NCBI RefSeq assembly: GCF_000455345.1
Contig: NZ_HG315690.1
Location: forward strand, 2,890,339-2,954,338
Length of the DNA stretch: 64,000 nucleotides
Reading direction: 5' to 3'
Origin: Halopiger goleimassiliensis
GTDB lineage: Archaea; Halobacteriota; Halobacteria; Halobacteriales; Natrialbaceae
Shown here: piece after piece, positions 8,386 through 17,055 of the stretch
Layout of the letters: every line of letters starts with the position of its first letter
How positions within the stretch are numbered: the first letter of the stretch is position 1
The notes under the pieces: generated by a model
What the model was told of the DNA's origin: nothing
What the model saw: only the letters and a program-made list of their open reading frames with translations
Databases searched by the model: none
Translations under genes and position numbers: made by a program

Positions 8386-8994
8386 TCACTCGAGGTCGAC
8401 GCGGCCGCTGGTCGCGCTACGGAGCCGATCCCGGAGTGCCTCGGCCTCGGCAAGGGGAACGCGGACGTCGAACGAGACGTCGGCCTCGTAGCTGGCGTCG
8501 AACTCGTAGCCCTCGCTCTCGAGGATCGAGCGGACGGTGCCGGAATCGTCGTAGTCGACGGTGACGGCGATCCGTTCGTGTGGGCGCTCCTCGACGACCC
8601 CGGCCGTCTCGACGGCCTCCTTGACGGCCCGGGAGTAGGCCCGGACGAGGCCGCCGACGCCGAGGTTCGTCCCGCCGTAGTAGCGGGTGACGACCGTCGC
8701 GCAGTTCTCGAGGTCCTGCTGGGCGAGCACGTTCAGCGCCGGTTTCCCCGCCGACCCCGAGGGTTCGCCGTCGTCGCTCGAGTACTCCCGGAGGAAGTCG
8801 CCGTCGGCGTCGGCGCGGACTCGGTAGGCCGGGACGTTGTGCGTCGCGTCGGCGTACTCCTCGCGAACGGCGTCGACGAAGGATTCGGCAGCCGCGACGG
8901 ACTCGACGGGACGGACGTGGCCGACGAACTCCGACCCCTGGACGACGAACTCCGCGGTGGCGGGATCGGCGAGCGTGCGATACGTTCGACTCAC
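8386..8994 (-). CDS. YigZ/IMPACT family protein (UPF0029)
   Basis: Starting at GTG 8994 gives 202 residues, the normal length. The N-terminal domain has SEFVGHVRPV and the family signature YSSDDGEPSGSAGKP. This is followed by VVTRYYGGTNLGVGGLVRAY and a C-terminal ferredoxin-like domain (DUF1949-type). The family is related to eukaryotic IMPACT, but its bacterial and archaeal role is not settled. An upstream in-frame extension to 9159 adds a low-complexity segment and is not preferred. Confidence 0.85.
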   Translation of the reverse strand: MSRTYRTLADPATAEFVVQGSEFVGHVRPVESVAAAESFVDAVREEYADATHNVPAYRVRADADGDFLREYSSDDGEPSGSAGKPALNVLAQQDLENCATVVTRYYGGTNLGVGGLVRAYSRAVKEAVETAGVVEERPHERIAVTVDYDDSGTVRSILESEGYEFDASYEADVSFDVRVPLAEAEALRDRLRSATSGRVDLE

Positions 8995-9143
8995 GGTCGA
9001 CCACCGACGCCGCCCGGCCGCGTCCCGTCGAACATACGCAGTCCTACGCAGACGCCCGAAAAGAGCCCATCGGTCGGCGCTGGTCGAGACGGCCCGTTGC
9101 CACGTCCCGTAGGCTAATACCGGTCGGTGTGGTATGGCCGCGC

Positions 9144-9545
9144 ATGGACGGCGACGCAATCGAACAGGAGCTCGTGGACGAACTGCTGTCGGCCTGTCGA
9201 ACGACCGTCGGGGACGAACTCCGGAGTATCACCTACTTCACCGAGGACGACGTCGAACAGCTGTACTTGCGGTCGGATCTGGATCGGACCGCGGACCTCG
9301 TCGGGTTCGCGGAGCACGAACGCCTGGGCTTTCGATCGCAGTCGGCCTACCGGAACACCCAACTGGGCGAGTACGGAGCGACGATCCGGATGTTCGAGAA
9401 CGGCTACCTCTCGCGGGTGATCCGCGGGGACCACGGCGTCTGGGTGACGACCGACGACATGTCGATGGAGCGGTTCGAGGAACTGACGAGCACGCTCGAG
9501 TCGATCCTCGAGGATCACGAGCCCCTGGACATGAGCGAGGCGTGA
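9144..9545 (+). CDS. Conserved haloarchaeal protein of unknown function
   Basis: The 133-residue protein looks like a compact alpha/beta domain: an N-terminal helix (EQELVDELLSACRTTVGDEL), a YFTEDDVEQLYLRSDLD segment, and a C-terminal helix ending ILEDHEPLDMSEA. No catalytic signature, signal peptide or membrane helix is visible. Its composition matches core haloarchaeal proteins. ATG 9144 is the first plausible start. I recognise the pattern as a widespread haloarchaeal family but not its function. Confidence 0.7.
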   Translation: MDGDAIEQELVDELLSACRTTVGDELRSITYFTEDDVEQLYLRSDLDRTADLVGFAEHERLGFRSQSAYRNTQLGEYGATIRMFENGYLSRVIRGDHGVWVTTDDMSMERFEELTSTLESILEDHEPLDMSEA

Positions 9546-9611
9546 CCGCGGCGGCACGGGTTAGCGGCTACGCTCGCCGGGGTCGCGGCGGGTAACCTGC
9601 GGTCGAAGTCG

Positions 9612-10115
9612 CTACTGCAGTTCGATCTTCCGGACGAACTCGAGGTCGCGCAGTTCGGTGATCACCTCGCCCGGGAGGTCGTGATCGGTGATCAGGTAGA
9701 GTTTCGGCTCGTCGGTGAACTCGGGGTCCTCGCTGATCGTCTGGCGGATCGAGATGTCGTGGTCGGCGAGCGTCCCCGTGACCTGGGAGACGATCCCCTT
9801 CTGTTCGGCGTTGTGAACGGAGATCGTCAGCACTGTCAGATCGAGGACGGGGGCCAGATCCATCAGGCTCGGCACCTGCGAGATGTTCTGGAAGATGCGC
9901 CGGAGTTCGGGATCCTCGAGGATGACGTCGGTCGTCGAGTCGACGACCCGGCGATCGACGTCGATCTCGCGGGCGATGCCCGTGTTCGGGATCTCGATCC
10001 CGCCCGAGACTACCCGGCCGTCGTCGTTGACCGAGAAGCCTCGCTCGAGCAGCAGTCGGATCACCGCCTGCTGACTCGGCGATCCCTCGAACTTCTCCAT
10101 GATCTCGTCGAACAT
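9612..10115 (-). CDS. ACT-domain regulatory protein
   Basis: ATG 10115 gives 167 residues. The N-terminal half (1-80) is helical, with SQQAVIRLLLERGFSVNDDGRV suggesting a helix-turn-helix. The C-terminal half (about 92-167) is an ACT domain: LTVLTISVHNAEQKGIVSQVTGTLADHDI, then LYLITDHDLPGEVI. ACT domains bind amino acids, so this is probably an amino-acid-responsive regulator. It is widespread in haloarchaea. An upstream extension runs antisense to the next gene and is rejected. Confidence 0.8.
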   Translation of the reverse strand: MFDEIMEKFEGSPSQQAVIRLLLERGFSVNDDGRVVSGGIEIPNTGIAREIDVDRRVVDSTTDVILEDPELRRIFQNISQVPSLMDLAPVLDLTVLTISVHNAEQKGIVSQVTGTLADHDISIRQTISEDPEFTDEPKLYLITDHDLPGEVITELRDLEFVRKIELQ

Positions 10116-10257
10116 TCGATGCGGAATATACGCGGTCGAACGTATAAGAACCGGTGATTGCCGTCCAGATTCGACGAAACCGGCGGCGAGAGCGTCGGAG
10201 ACGGACGACCGTCCGTCTGACGGACCGTTTTTACGCCGGGGCGCGTTACGGCTACGT

Positions 10258-11022
10258 ATGCGTCCACTCCGGACCTGCGACTTCTGTGACGAGACGGCCG
10301 CCGGGACGTTCGCGGTCGTCCCGCCGGAACTCGAACCCACCGAAGCCGAACAGCGCCGGGTCGTCCTCTGTGACGACTGTCGAGACAGACTCGAGACGCT
10401 GCTCGAGCCCCTGCTGGAGCGGGCCGGCGCGAGTACCGACGACACGGGCGGCGATCGGGAACTCCAGACCGGATCGGCCGAATCAGTCGCCCGGAGCGAC
10501 GACGGCGGAGGAGACGACGGCGACGGATCGGTCGTCGCGACGGCCGATCGATCGACCGCGACGGAGTCACGCACCCGCAGTCCGAACGCGGCCGTCTCCG
10601 ACGCCGAGACGAGCGACGGCGACGCTATCGACGAGGCCGGAATCACGTTCGAAACGGATGCCGGTGGCTCGAGCGACGAAACCGGCGACGCCGAGAGCCC
10701 TGCCAGCGACAGTACCGGGGCGGTCGACGCCGGACTCGAGACCGAGCGGGCGGCGGCCGACGACTCCGCTTCCGAGGCGTCCGGGGACGAGACGACCGAA
10801 ACCGACGCCGAGGCGAGTGCGAACCGGTCCAGTCCGCCGCGCGCCTACGGCAAGGTCGTCAGACTGCTGCGCAACCGGGAGTTGCCGATGAAGCGAGCCG
10901 ACGTCGAGGAGTTGGCCGCCGGTGCGTACGACCTCGAGGCCCACGAGGCCGAAGCGATCGTCGACTACGCGGTCGAATCCGGTGAGTTCGAGGAGCGACG
11001 CGGGAAACTCTACCGGAGCTAA
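10258..11022 (+). CDS. Zinc-finger protein with acidic linker and C-terminal helical domain
   Basis: This 254-residue protein has three parts. Residues 7-44 hold a four-cysteine treble-clef-like zinc site, CDFC and CDDC, separated by about 30 residues. Residues 60-195 are a low-complexity Asp/Glu/Ser/Thr linker. Residues 196-254 are a globular, probably winged-helix-like domain (AYGKVVRLLRNRELPMKRAD). That layout suggests a nucleic-acid-associated protein, but the function is not known. The start ATG at 10258 lies right before the first zinc ligands. The gene is convergent with hisB, with only 3 bases between the stops. Confidence 0.7.
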   Translation: MRPLRTCDFCDETAAGTFAVVPPELEPTEAEQRRVVLCDDCRDRLETLLEPLLERAGASTDDTGGDRELQTGSAESVARSDDGGGDDGDGSVVATADRSTATESRTRSPNAAVSDAETSDGDAIDEAGITFETDAGGSSDETGDAESPASDSTGAVDAGLETERAAADDSASEASGDETTETDAEASANRSSPPRAYGKVVRLLRNRELPMKRADVEELAAGAYDLEAHEAEAIVDYAVESGEFEERRGKLYRS

Positions 11023-11025
11023 GGA

Positions 11026-11619
11026 TTAGCCGTCGAGCGTCCCCTTCGTACTGGGAGCGCCCTCGCGGCGCTCGTCGATCCGCGTCGCGTCGTCGAGCGA
11101 CCGTGCGAGCGCCTTGAAGACGGCCTCGACCTCGTGGTGGGCGTTCTCGCCCGCGACCGCGAGGTGCAGCGTGAGTCCGGCGTTCATCGCGAGCGACTCG
11201 GCGAAGTGTCTGGCCATGTCGCTCGTGAACTCGCCGACCGCGGCCTGCGAGAACGCGCCGTCGAAATAGAAGCGCGGCCGGCCGCTGACGTCGACGACGA
11301 CGCTCGCGACGGCCTCGTCGAGCGGTACCCGTCGGTCGGCGTACCGGACGATCCCCGAGCGGTCGCCGAGCGCCTCGTCGATGGCCGTCCCGAGAACGAT
11401 CGCGACGTCCTCGACCGTGTGGTGGTCGTCGACCGCGAGATCCCCCTCACAGGACAGCTCGAGGTCGAACAGCCCGTGGCTGGCGAACGACGTCAGCATG
11501 TGGTCGAAGAAGCCGATCCCGGTGTCGACGTCGGCGGTCCCGCTGCCGTCGACGTCGACCGTACACTCGATGGCCGTCTCGGCGGTCTCGCGCGTGATGG
11601 TCGCCGTTCGCTCGCTCAT
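11026..11619 (-). CDS. hisB: Imidazoleglycerol-phosphate dehydratase
   Basis: The 197-residue protein catalyses the sixth step of histidine synthesis. The family's two manganese-binding motifs are clear: [18 protein letters not shown] near residue 36 and [13 protein letters not shown] near residue 65, repeated in the second half as [11 protein letters not shown] and [20 protein letters not shown]. Length is normal for the stand-alone enzyme. hisA lies on the same strand 2.9 kb upstream, separated by trkH and a repeat-rich island. Confidence 0.96.
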   Translation of the reverse strand: MSERTATITRETAETAIECTVDVDGSGTADVDTGIGFFDHMLTSFASHGLFDLELSCEGDLAVDDHHTVEDVAIVLGTAIDEALGDRSGIVRYADRRVPLDEAVASVVVDVSGRPRFYFDGAFSQAAVGEFTSDMARHFAESLAMNAGLTLHLAVAGENAHHEVEAVFKALARSLDDATRIDERREGAPSTKGTLDG

Positions 11620-11896
11620 GTCGCCCCGGTCGCACTACGCGTACAAGGGGATTGCGCTCCCGGCGGATCCAGTGGGACCGCTCGAGCGCTAGATGGATCA
11701 CGACCTACACGAGGCGACAAGATCGGGATAGTGAATTAGCTCCTGTTTTAAAATATCTAACGAGATCTAAGGACGTTTCGAAAAGTCAGTAGTACTGACC
11801 TATCGGAGTGAAACGGCCCGAAACAGCGCCAATATTCAGTCCATTATATGATCCACTGGGTGAATGTCTCTGGTACGAAGAGGTGACACGAGTCCG

Positions 11897-12163
11897 ATGT
11901 CGAACCACTCCCCGCTCCCGAACGAATCGCTCGGTCCGTCCGGCCCTGAGACGGATCACCAACCTGACAGGCGATCGATCGTCCGATCGCTGAAAGGCCC
12001 CGCCCAGTTTCTCGCGTTCTGGATCGCGATCGCTCTCCCGTTCGTGCACTTCCCCCTCCTGGTGCAGGGACTGGGCGATCCGAGCGTGACTCTCACGTTC
12101 CTCGCGCTGCTGGCGCTGAACGTCCTCGCGCTCTATCTCGGCCACGGCTACAACCAGGACTAG
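11897..12163 (+). CDS. Small membrane protein upstream of trkH
   Basis: ATG 11897 gives an 88-residue protein: an N-terminal hydrophilic stretch of about 40 residues, then two hydrophobic helices (about 40-60 and 62-80), ending GHGYNQD. An in-frame GTG at 11864 is possible. The upstream DNA is relatively AT-rich (TTAAAATATC around 11745-11757), unlike the flanks. The gene is on the same strand as trkH, 142 bases upstream. Function is unknown; an accessory role with TrkH is only a guess. Confidence 0.6.
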   Translation: MSNHSPLPNESLGPSGPETDHQPDRRSIVRSLKGPAQFLAFWIAIALPFVHFPLLVQGLGDPSVTLTFLALLALNVLALYLGHGYNQD

Positions 12164-12305
12164 CCCGCTCCGCGCCCGACGGCGGCGTACGGGTCGGTTC
12201 GCGTTCGGCCCTCCCACTCGAGCGCCGTCGACGCCCCGATCGGACGCGTGATCGTTCCGACTCCGAATCGGTTATAGGCTCCCCGGACGCACGTTCTGTC
12301 ACTCG

Positions 12306-13835
12306 ATGGGGATCCGCGTCGACTGGCGCTCGAGTTGTAGCCTCACCGGAACGGTCCTCAAGTGGCTGGCCGTCCCGCTGGCGCTTCCGCTGGGACTCGC
12401 GATTCTCGACGGCGACGATCCGGTCCCGTTCGTGGCCGCGATCGTCGTGACGGTCGTTCTCGGCGTCGCGCTCGAGCGCGTCACGGACGACCGGGAACTC
12501 GGCCAGCGCGAGTCGTTCCTGATGGTCGCGTTGACCTGGTTCAGCGTCGCGGCGATCGGCGCGATCCCGTTTTTCGTCGTCGGCCTCGGGAACGGCGGGG
12601 AGTCGACCTTCGCCGGCGGGATCGACGGCCCGATCAACGCCATGTTCGAGAGCACCAGCGGGCTGACGACGACCGGCGCGACGGTCTTCAGCGGCTGGGA
12701 CTTCGCCAACCAGCCTCGATCGATCCTGCTCTGGCGACAGCTCCTCCAGTGGCTCGGGGGGCTGGGGATCCTGATCGTCGCGATCGGGCTCCTCTCGAAC
12801 CTGATGGTCGGCGGCGCGCAGCTGATGGAAACCGAGACCCAGACGCAGAACGTCCAGAAGTTGCGCCCGCGCATCTCCGAGACGGCGCGGCTGATCTGGG
12901 GGCTGTACGTCGGCCTCACGCTGCTCGCGGTCGGCGTCCTCTACGGGCTGGGGCTGGCCCAACTCGCACCCGAGATGGACCTGTTCAACGCCGTCTCACA
13001 CGCGCTGACGACGGTCTCGACCGCCGGCTTCTCGCCCGAAGCCGACAGCGTCGGCGCGTTCGCACCGATCGTCCAGTGGGCGATCATCCCCTTCATGATC
13101 GTCGGGTCGACCAACTTCGTCCTCCTGTACTACGTCACGCAGGGCGACTTCGAACGACCCTTCGCCTCGGAGGAGTTCCGGTTTTACATCGGCACGCTGG
13201 CCTTCTTCGGCGCGGTCGTCGTCGCCATCCTCACGTTCGATCCCGGCATCGACCTCGGCCTCGAGGAGACGGTCCGTCACGGCCTGTTCAACGTGACCTC
13301 GCTCATCACGACGACGGGGTACGCGTCGATCGACTTCGACCTCTGGACCGCCGGCGCGAAACACGCGCTGTTCCTGTGTATGTTCCTCGGCGGGATGGCC
13401 GGTTCGACGACCTGTTCGATCAAGTCGCTGCGCTGGCTGCTCGTCCTCAAGGCGTTCCGACGGAACCTCTTCCGGTCGGTCCACCCCCAGGCCGTCCGCC
13501 CGATCCGCCTGGGCGACGGCGTCGTCGACGAGGACACCGTCAACGACGTCTTCTCGTACGTCATGCTCGCCATCGTCATCTTCTTCCTGCTGACCGTCGT
13601 CCTCGTCGTCGACAGCGCTCGAGCGGGCGCGTTCGCCTCCGAGTTCGAGGCGCTCAGCGCGGCCGCGTCGATCTTCCTGAACATCGGCCCCGCGTTCGAA
13701 CGCGCCGGGCCGATGAACAGCTACGCCTGGTTCCCCGCCAGTTCCCGCCTCGTCATGATCGTCATGATGTGGATCGGCCGCATCGAGATCATCCCCGTTC
13801 TCGTCCTGCTGACGCCCGCGTTCTGGAAGTCGTGA
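12306..13835 (+). CDS. trkH: TrkH-type potassium uptake channel subunit
   Basis: The 509-residue integral membrane protein has about ten transmembrane helices and the four pore-loop filters of the TrkH/KtrB family: TSGLTTTGATVF (near 116), LTTVSTAGFSP (near 235), LITTTGYAS (near 335) and GGMAGSTTCSIKSLR (near 362). The family imports K+ across the membrane, central to salt-in osmoadaptation, and normally works with a cytosolic TrkA-type NAD-binding subunit. No trkA lies in this window. The gene sits between hisB and hisA on the opposite strand. Confidence 0.95.
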   Translation: MGIRVDWRSSCSLTGTVLKWLAVPLALPLGLAILDGDDPVPFVAAIVVTVVLGVALERVTDDRELGQRESFLMVALTWFSVAAIGAIPFFVVGLGNGGESTFAGGIDGPINAMFESTSGLTTTGATVFSGWDFANQPRSILLWRQLLQWLGGLGILIVAIGLLSNLMVGGAQLMETETQTQNVQKLRPRISETARLIWGLYVGLTLLAVGVLYGLGLAQLAPEMDLFNAVSHALTTVSTAGFSPEADSVGAFAPIVQWAIIPFMIVGSTNFVLLYYVTQGDFERPFASEEFRFYIGTLAFFGAVVVAILTFDPGIDLGLEETVRHGLFNVTSLITTTGYASIDFDLWTAGAKHALFLCMFLGGMAGSTTCSIKSLRWLLVLKAFRRNLFRSVHPQAVRPIRLGDGVVDEDTVNDVFSYVMLAIVIFFLLTVVLVVDSARAGAFASEFEALSAAASIFLNIGPAFERAGPMNSYAWFPASSRLVMIVMMWIGRIEIIPVLVLLTPAFWKS

Positions 13836-13980
13836 GGGAGTGGCGTCCCCGACAGCGATCGATTTCGGGTGTGGATTTATCATACTCCCACCGAGACACG
13901 AATGCGACTTTTCGAATTCAGCGCGCTCGGTTTCTACGCAGCAAACACCTCGAAAGCCCTCGCCGCTGTCGCGGTCGCTC

Positions 13981-14016
13981 AGCGACATATCCGCGCAAGC
14001 GCGGATAGGGGTCGCT
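13981..14016. terminator. Strong palindrome downstream of trkH
   Basis: AGCGAC (13981-13986) pairs with GTCGCT (14011-14016). Inside it TATCCGCGC pairs with GCGCGGATA around an AA centre. It lies about 145 bases after the trkH stop. It may be a transcription end or part of the adjacent hairpin-rich element; archaeal terminators do not need hairpins, so the role is uncertain. Confidence 0.35.
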
Positions 14017-14047
14017 GAGGCGACTCCATAAACGCGACAGCGGCTCG

Positions 14048-14379
14048 CCCTTTCAGTCCGCCAGGAAAACAGCCTGCCCTTCCCCGGGTCGCCCGGCTCC
14101 GCGCCTGTCGCGCGGAGCCGCGCTCCCGGCCATGTGGCGCGCTTGCGAACCGTCCGAGCAAAGCGAGGTGCGACCAACGGGAGCACCTCGGAACGCGAAC
14201 GGCGAACGGAGTGAGCCGTGAGCAGATGCGAAGGACGGTTCGTCGACACGCGAGGGGCGAGCGAACGGAGTGAGCGTTAGCGCGGAACCGAAGGTTCCGC
14301 GAACCATGCGAACGGGTGCTGCGCACCCGTGAGCAGAAGCCGGCTGGGGAGGGCGAGGCTCTGGGCGGGACTGAAAGGG
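14048..14379. repeat. Hairpin-rich non-coding element with terminal inverted repeats
   Basis: The gap 13836-14503 holds no credible gene. Its core is bounded by CCCTTTCAGTCCGCC (14048-14062) and GGCGGGACTGAAAGGG (14364-14379), which are inverted copies of each other. Inside are perfect stems: GGCTCCGCGC (14095) with GCGCGGAGCC (14110), CGAGGTGC with GCACCTCG (14164-14190), CGCGGAACC with GGTTCCGCG (14281-14301), and ACGGGTGC with GCACCCGT (14312-14330). The block CGGCTGGGGAGGGCG (14341-14355) recurs at 6010-6024. It could be a MITE-like element or a structured RNA. No transposase is encoded. Confidence 0.55.
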
Positions 14380-14503
14380 GCCGGGGGCTTTCAGCGCGTT
14401 CTCGATCCAGTCGTCGACAACCGTTCCGCCGCCATCATGCTTTTATCGATGATCAATCCACACCCGGGATCGTACACGAGCGATTCTGCGCACCCGATCC
14501 GAG

Positions 14504-15232
14504 TCACTCGACCGCGGCCTGTGCCTCCGCGAGCGTGAACGCGCCCTCGTAGAGCGCGCTGCCGACGACGACGGCCGCCGCGCCGGCCGCTTTCAGGGCG
14601 CGCACGTCCTCGAGCGAAGCAACACCGCCGCTGGCGATCACTGGGACGTCGGTGGCCTCGACCAGTTCGCGAACCGGTTCCGTCGCCACGCCCTCGAGTT
14701 TCCCCTCGACGTCGACGTTGGTGAAGAGGATCGCGGTGGCCCCCAGTTTTTCGTAGCGTTCGGCGGCCTCGACCGGGGAGATGCCGGCCCCTTCGGTCCA
14801 GCCCTCGACGACGACCTCGCCGTCTTTCGCGTCGAGGCTGACGACCACGCTGTCGGGGTGGGTCTCGCTGATCTCGGCGACGATCTCGGGGTTCTCCACG
14901 GCGGCCGTACCGAGGATGACGCGGTCGACGCCCCGCTCGAGGAGCGTCTCGGCGTCCGCGGCGGTCCGGATGCCTCCGCCCAGTTGGACCGGAACGTCGA
15001 CGGTCTCGAGGACGGCGTCGATGGCCGCGGCGTTCTTGCGCTCGCCCTCGAACGCGCCGTCAAGGTCGACCAGGTGCAGCGACGCCGCGCCCGCGTCGAT
15101 CCAGCGCTCGGCGGCCTCGACGGGGTCGCCGTACGTTTTCTCGGTGCCCCGTTCGCCCTGGACCAGCTGGACGACCTCCCCGTCCTGTAGGTCGACGGCG
15201 GGGATCACCTCGAACGTGGGAAAGTGGCTCAT
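14504..15232 (-). CDS. hisA: Phosphoribosylformimino-5-aminoimidazole carboxamide ribotide isomerase
   Basis: The 242-residue protein is a (beta/alpha)8 barrel catalysing the fourth step of histidine synthesis, an Amadori rearrangement. VIPAVDLQDGEVVQLVQG holds the first catalytic Asp near residue 13. LGGGIRT and VILGTAAVENPE form the phosphate sites of the first half, and IASGGVASLEDVRALKAAG forms the second. Length is typical. It is transcribed away from serA, with 191 bases between the starts. Confidence 0.96.
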   Translation of the reverse strand: MSHFPTFEVIPAVDLQDGEVVQLVQGERGTEKTYGDPVEAAERWIDAGAASLHLVDLDGAFEGERKNAAAIDAVLETVDVPVQLGGGIRTAADAETLLERGVDRVILGTAAVENPEIVAEISETHPDSVVVSLDAKDGEVVVEGWTEGAGISPVEAAERYEKLGATAILFTNVDVEGKLEGVATEPVRELVEATDVPVIASGGVASLEDVRALKAAGAAAVVVGSALYEGAFTLAEAQAAVE

Positions 15233-15423
15233 ACCCGAGGGGACGGGTGACGGACGCCTAAAGCCAGCGTTTCGGCTCGCGATCCGATCGTTCGCTCGAG
15301 CGCGCGGACTGGATCAGCCGCCGTCGCTCGAGTCCGTGCCACGCTCGTCCAATGATCCGGCCAATTTTGCCGGCGCGGAGCGACAACGGAAGGGTTTACC
15401 TACTCGACCCGATTGTCTCGCGC

Positions 15424-17010
15424 ATGAAGGTACTCGTCACGGACCCGGTCGCGGACGCGGGTCTGGACGTCCTGCGAGAGGCCGGCTACGAGGTCGAAAC
15501 GGGGTACGAACTCGAGGGCGACGACCTCCTCGAGGCGGTCGCCGACGCACAGGGACTGATCGTTCGCTCGGGCACCGAGGTCACCGAGGAGGTACTCGAG
15601 GCCGCCGACGAACTGGTGATCGTCGGCCGCGCCGGCATCGGCGTCGACAACATCGACATCGACGCGGCAACCGACCACGGCGTCATCGTCGCCAACGCGC
15701 CCGAGGGCAACGTCCGGGCGGCGGCCGAACACACGGTTGCGATGGCGTTCGCGATCGCCCGCTCGATCCCGCAGGCGCACATCCGCCTCAAGGACGGCGA
15801 GTGGGCCAAAAGCGACTACCTCGGCACCGAACTCAACGGCAAGACCCTCGGCGTCGTCGGCCTCGGCCGGGTCGGCCAGGAGGTCGCCAAGAAACTCGAC
15901 GCGCTGGGGATGGACGTCGTCGCGTTCGACCCCTACATCTCCGAGGAACGCGCCGAGCGCATCGGTGCCGAACTCGTCGACCTCGAGCCGTGTCTCGAGC
16001 GCGCGGACTTCCTCTCGATCCACACGCCCCTGACCCCCGAAACGGAGGGGATGATCGGCCCCGAGGAACTGGACCTGCTCGAGGGCGGCTACCTGATCAA
16101 CGTCGGGCGCGGCGGCATCGTCCAGGAGGACGCCCTCGCGGCGAAAGTCGAGGACGGGACCCTCGAGGGGGCCGCCCTCGACGTCTTCGCCGAGGAACCG
16201 CTGCCCGCCGACTCGCCGCTGCTGGACCACGACGACGTCATCGTGACGCCCCACCTCGGCGCGTCGACCGAGGCCGCCCAGGAGAACGTCGCGACCTCGA
16301 CGGCCGAGCAGATCGTCGCCGCGCTCGAGGGCGAACCCGTCGCGAACGCGCTTAACGCGCCCTCGATCGACGAGAGCGCCTTCCCTCGCGTCGAACCGTA
16401 CGTCGACATCGCCGAGACCGCCGGCAAGGTCGCCGCCCAGTTGCTCGACGGCCGCATCGAGGAAGTCGAGGTCACCTACGAAGGCGACATCGCCGACGAG
16501 GACGTCGAGTTCGTCACCGCCTCGGCGCTGAAGGGGGTCTTCGAACCGCTCGAGTGGCAGGTCAACGCCGTCAACGCGCCCCAGATCGCCGAGGACCGGG
16601 GCGTCGACGTCACCGAGTCCAAGACCCGACAGGCCGAGGACTTCCAGAGCCTCGTCTCGGTGACGGTGACCAACGGCGACGACTCCGTGACCGTCGAGGG
16701 GACGCTGTTCGCCGGCGACGACCCCCGCATCGTCCGCGTCGACGGCTACCGCGTCGACGCCATCCCCCACGGGAAGATGGTCGTCACCCGCAACACCGAC
16801 GAACCCGGCGTCATCGGCCTCATCGGCTCCGTGATGGGCAAACACGGCGTCAACATCGCCGGTATGTTCAACGCCCGCGAGACCATCGGCGGCGAGGCGC
16901 TGACGGTGTACAACGTCGACAGCGAGGTCCCCGACGCGGCCAAGGCGGAACTGAACGAAGACGAGCGGATCATCGACGTCGACTACATCACGCTCAACGG
17001 CCAGTCCTGA
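15424..17010 (+). CDS. serA: D-3-phosphoglycerate dehydrogenase
   Basis: The 528-residue protein commits 3-phosphoglycerate to serine synthesis using NAD+. MKVLVTDPVADAGLDVL starts the substrate domain. The nucleotide fold has VVGLGRVGQEVAKKL near residue 145. Catalytic residues lie in NVGRGGIVQEDAL and HLGASTEAAQENVA. An allosteric substrate-binding domain (about 315-450) is followed by a C-terminal ACT domain (HGKMVVTRNTDEPGVIGLIG), which in this family often senses serine. ATG 15424 follows an AT-poor leader. Confidence 0.95.
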   Translation: MKVLVTDPVADAGLDVLREAGYEVETGYELEGDDLLEAVADAQGLIVRSGTEVTEEVLEAADELVIVGRAGIGVDNIDIDAATDHGVIVANAPEGNVRAAAEHTVAMAFAIARSIPQAHIRLKDGEWAKSDYLGTELNGKTLGVVGLGRVGQEVAKKLDALGMDVVAFDPYISEERAERIGAELVDLEPCLERADFLSIHTPLTPETEGMIGPEELDLLEGGYLINVGRGGIVQEDALAAKVEDGTLEGAALDVFAEEPLPADSPLLDHDDVIVTPHLGASTEAAQENVATSTAEQIVAALEGEPVANALNAPSIDESAFPRVEPYVDIAETAGKVAAQLLDGRIEEVEVTYEGDIADEDVEFVTASALKGVFEPLEWQVNAVNAPQIAEDRGVDVTESKTRQAEDFQSLVSVTVTNGDDSVTVEGTLFAGDDPRIVRVDGYRVDAIPHGKMVVTRNTDEPGVIGLIGSVMGKHGVNIAGMFNARETIGGEALTVYNVDSEVPDAAKAELNEDERIIDVDYITLNGQS

Positions 17011-17055
17011 CCAGTCTCCGTCCTCCGACCCCGTTTCTCGCTGCCGTCGTCCGGA

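Noticed and set aside
13836-14503. Possible small genes in the trkH-hisA gap
   Set aside because: All frames are Arg/Ala/Pro-rich and run through the inverted repeats. No start with a promoter or conserved composition was seen.
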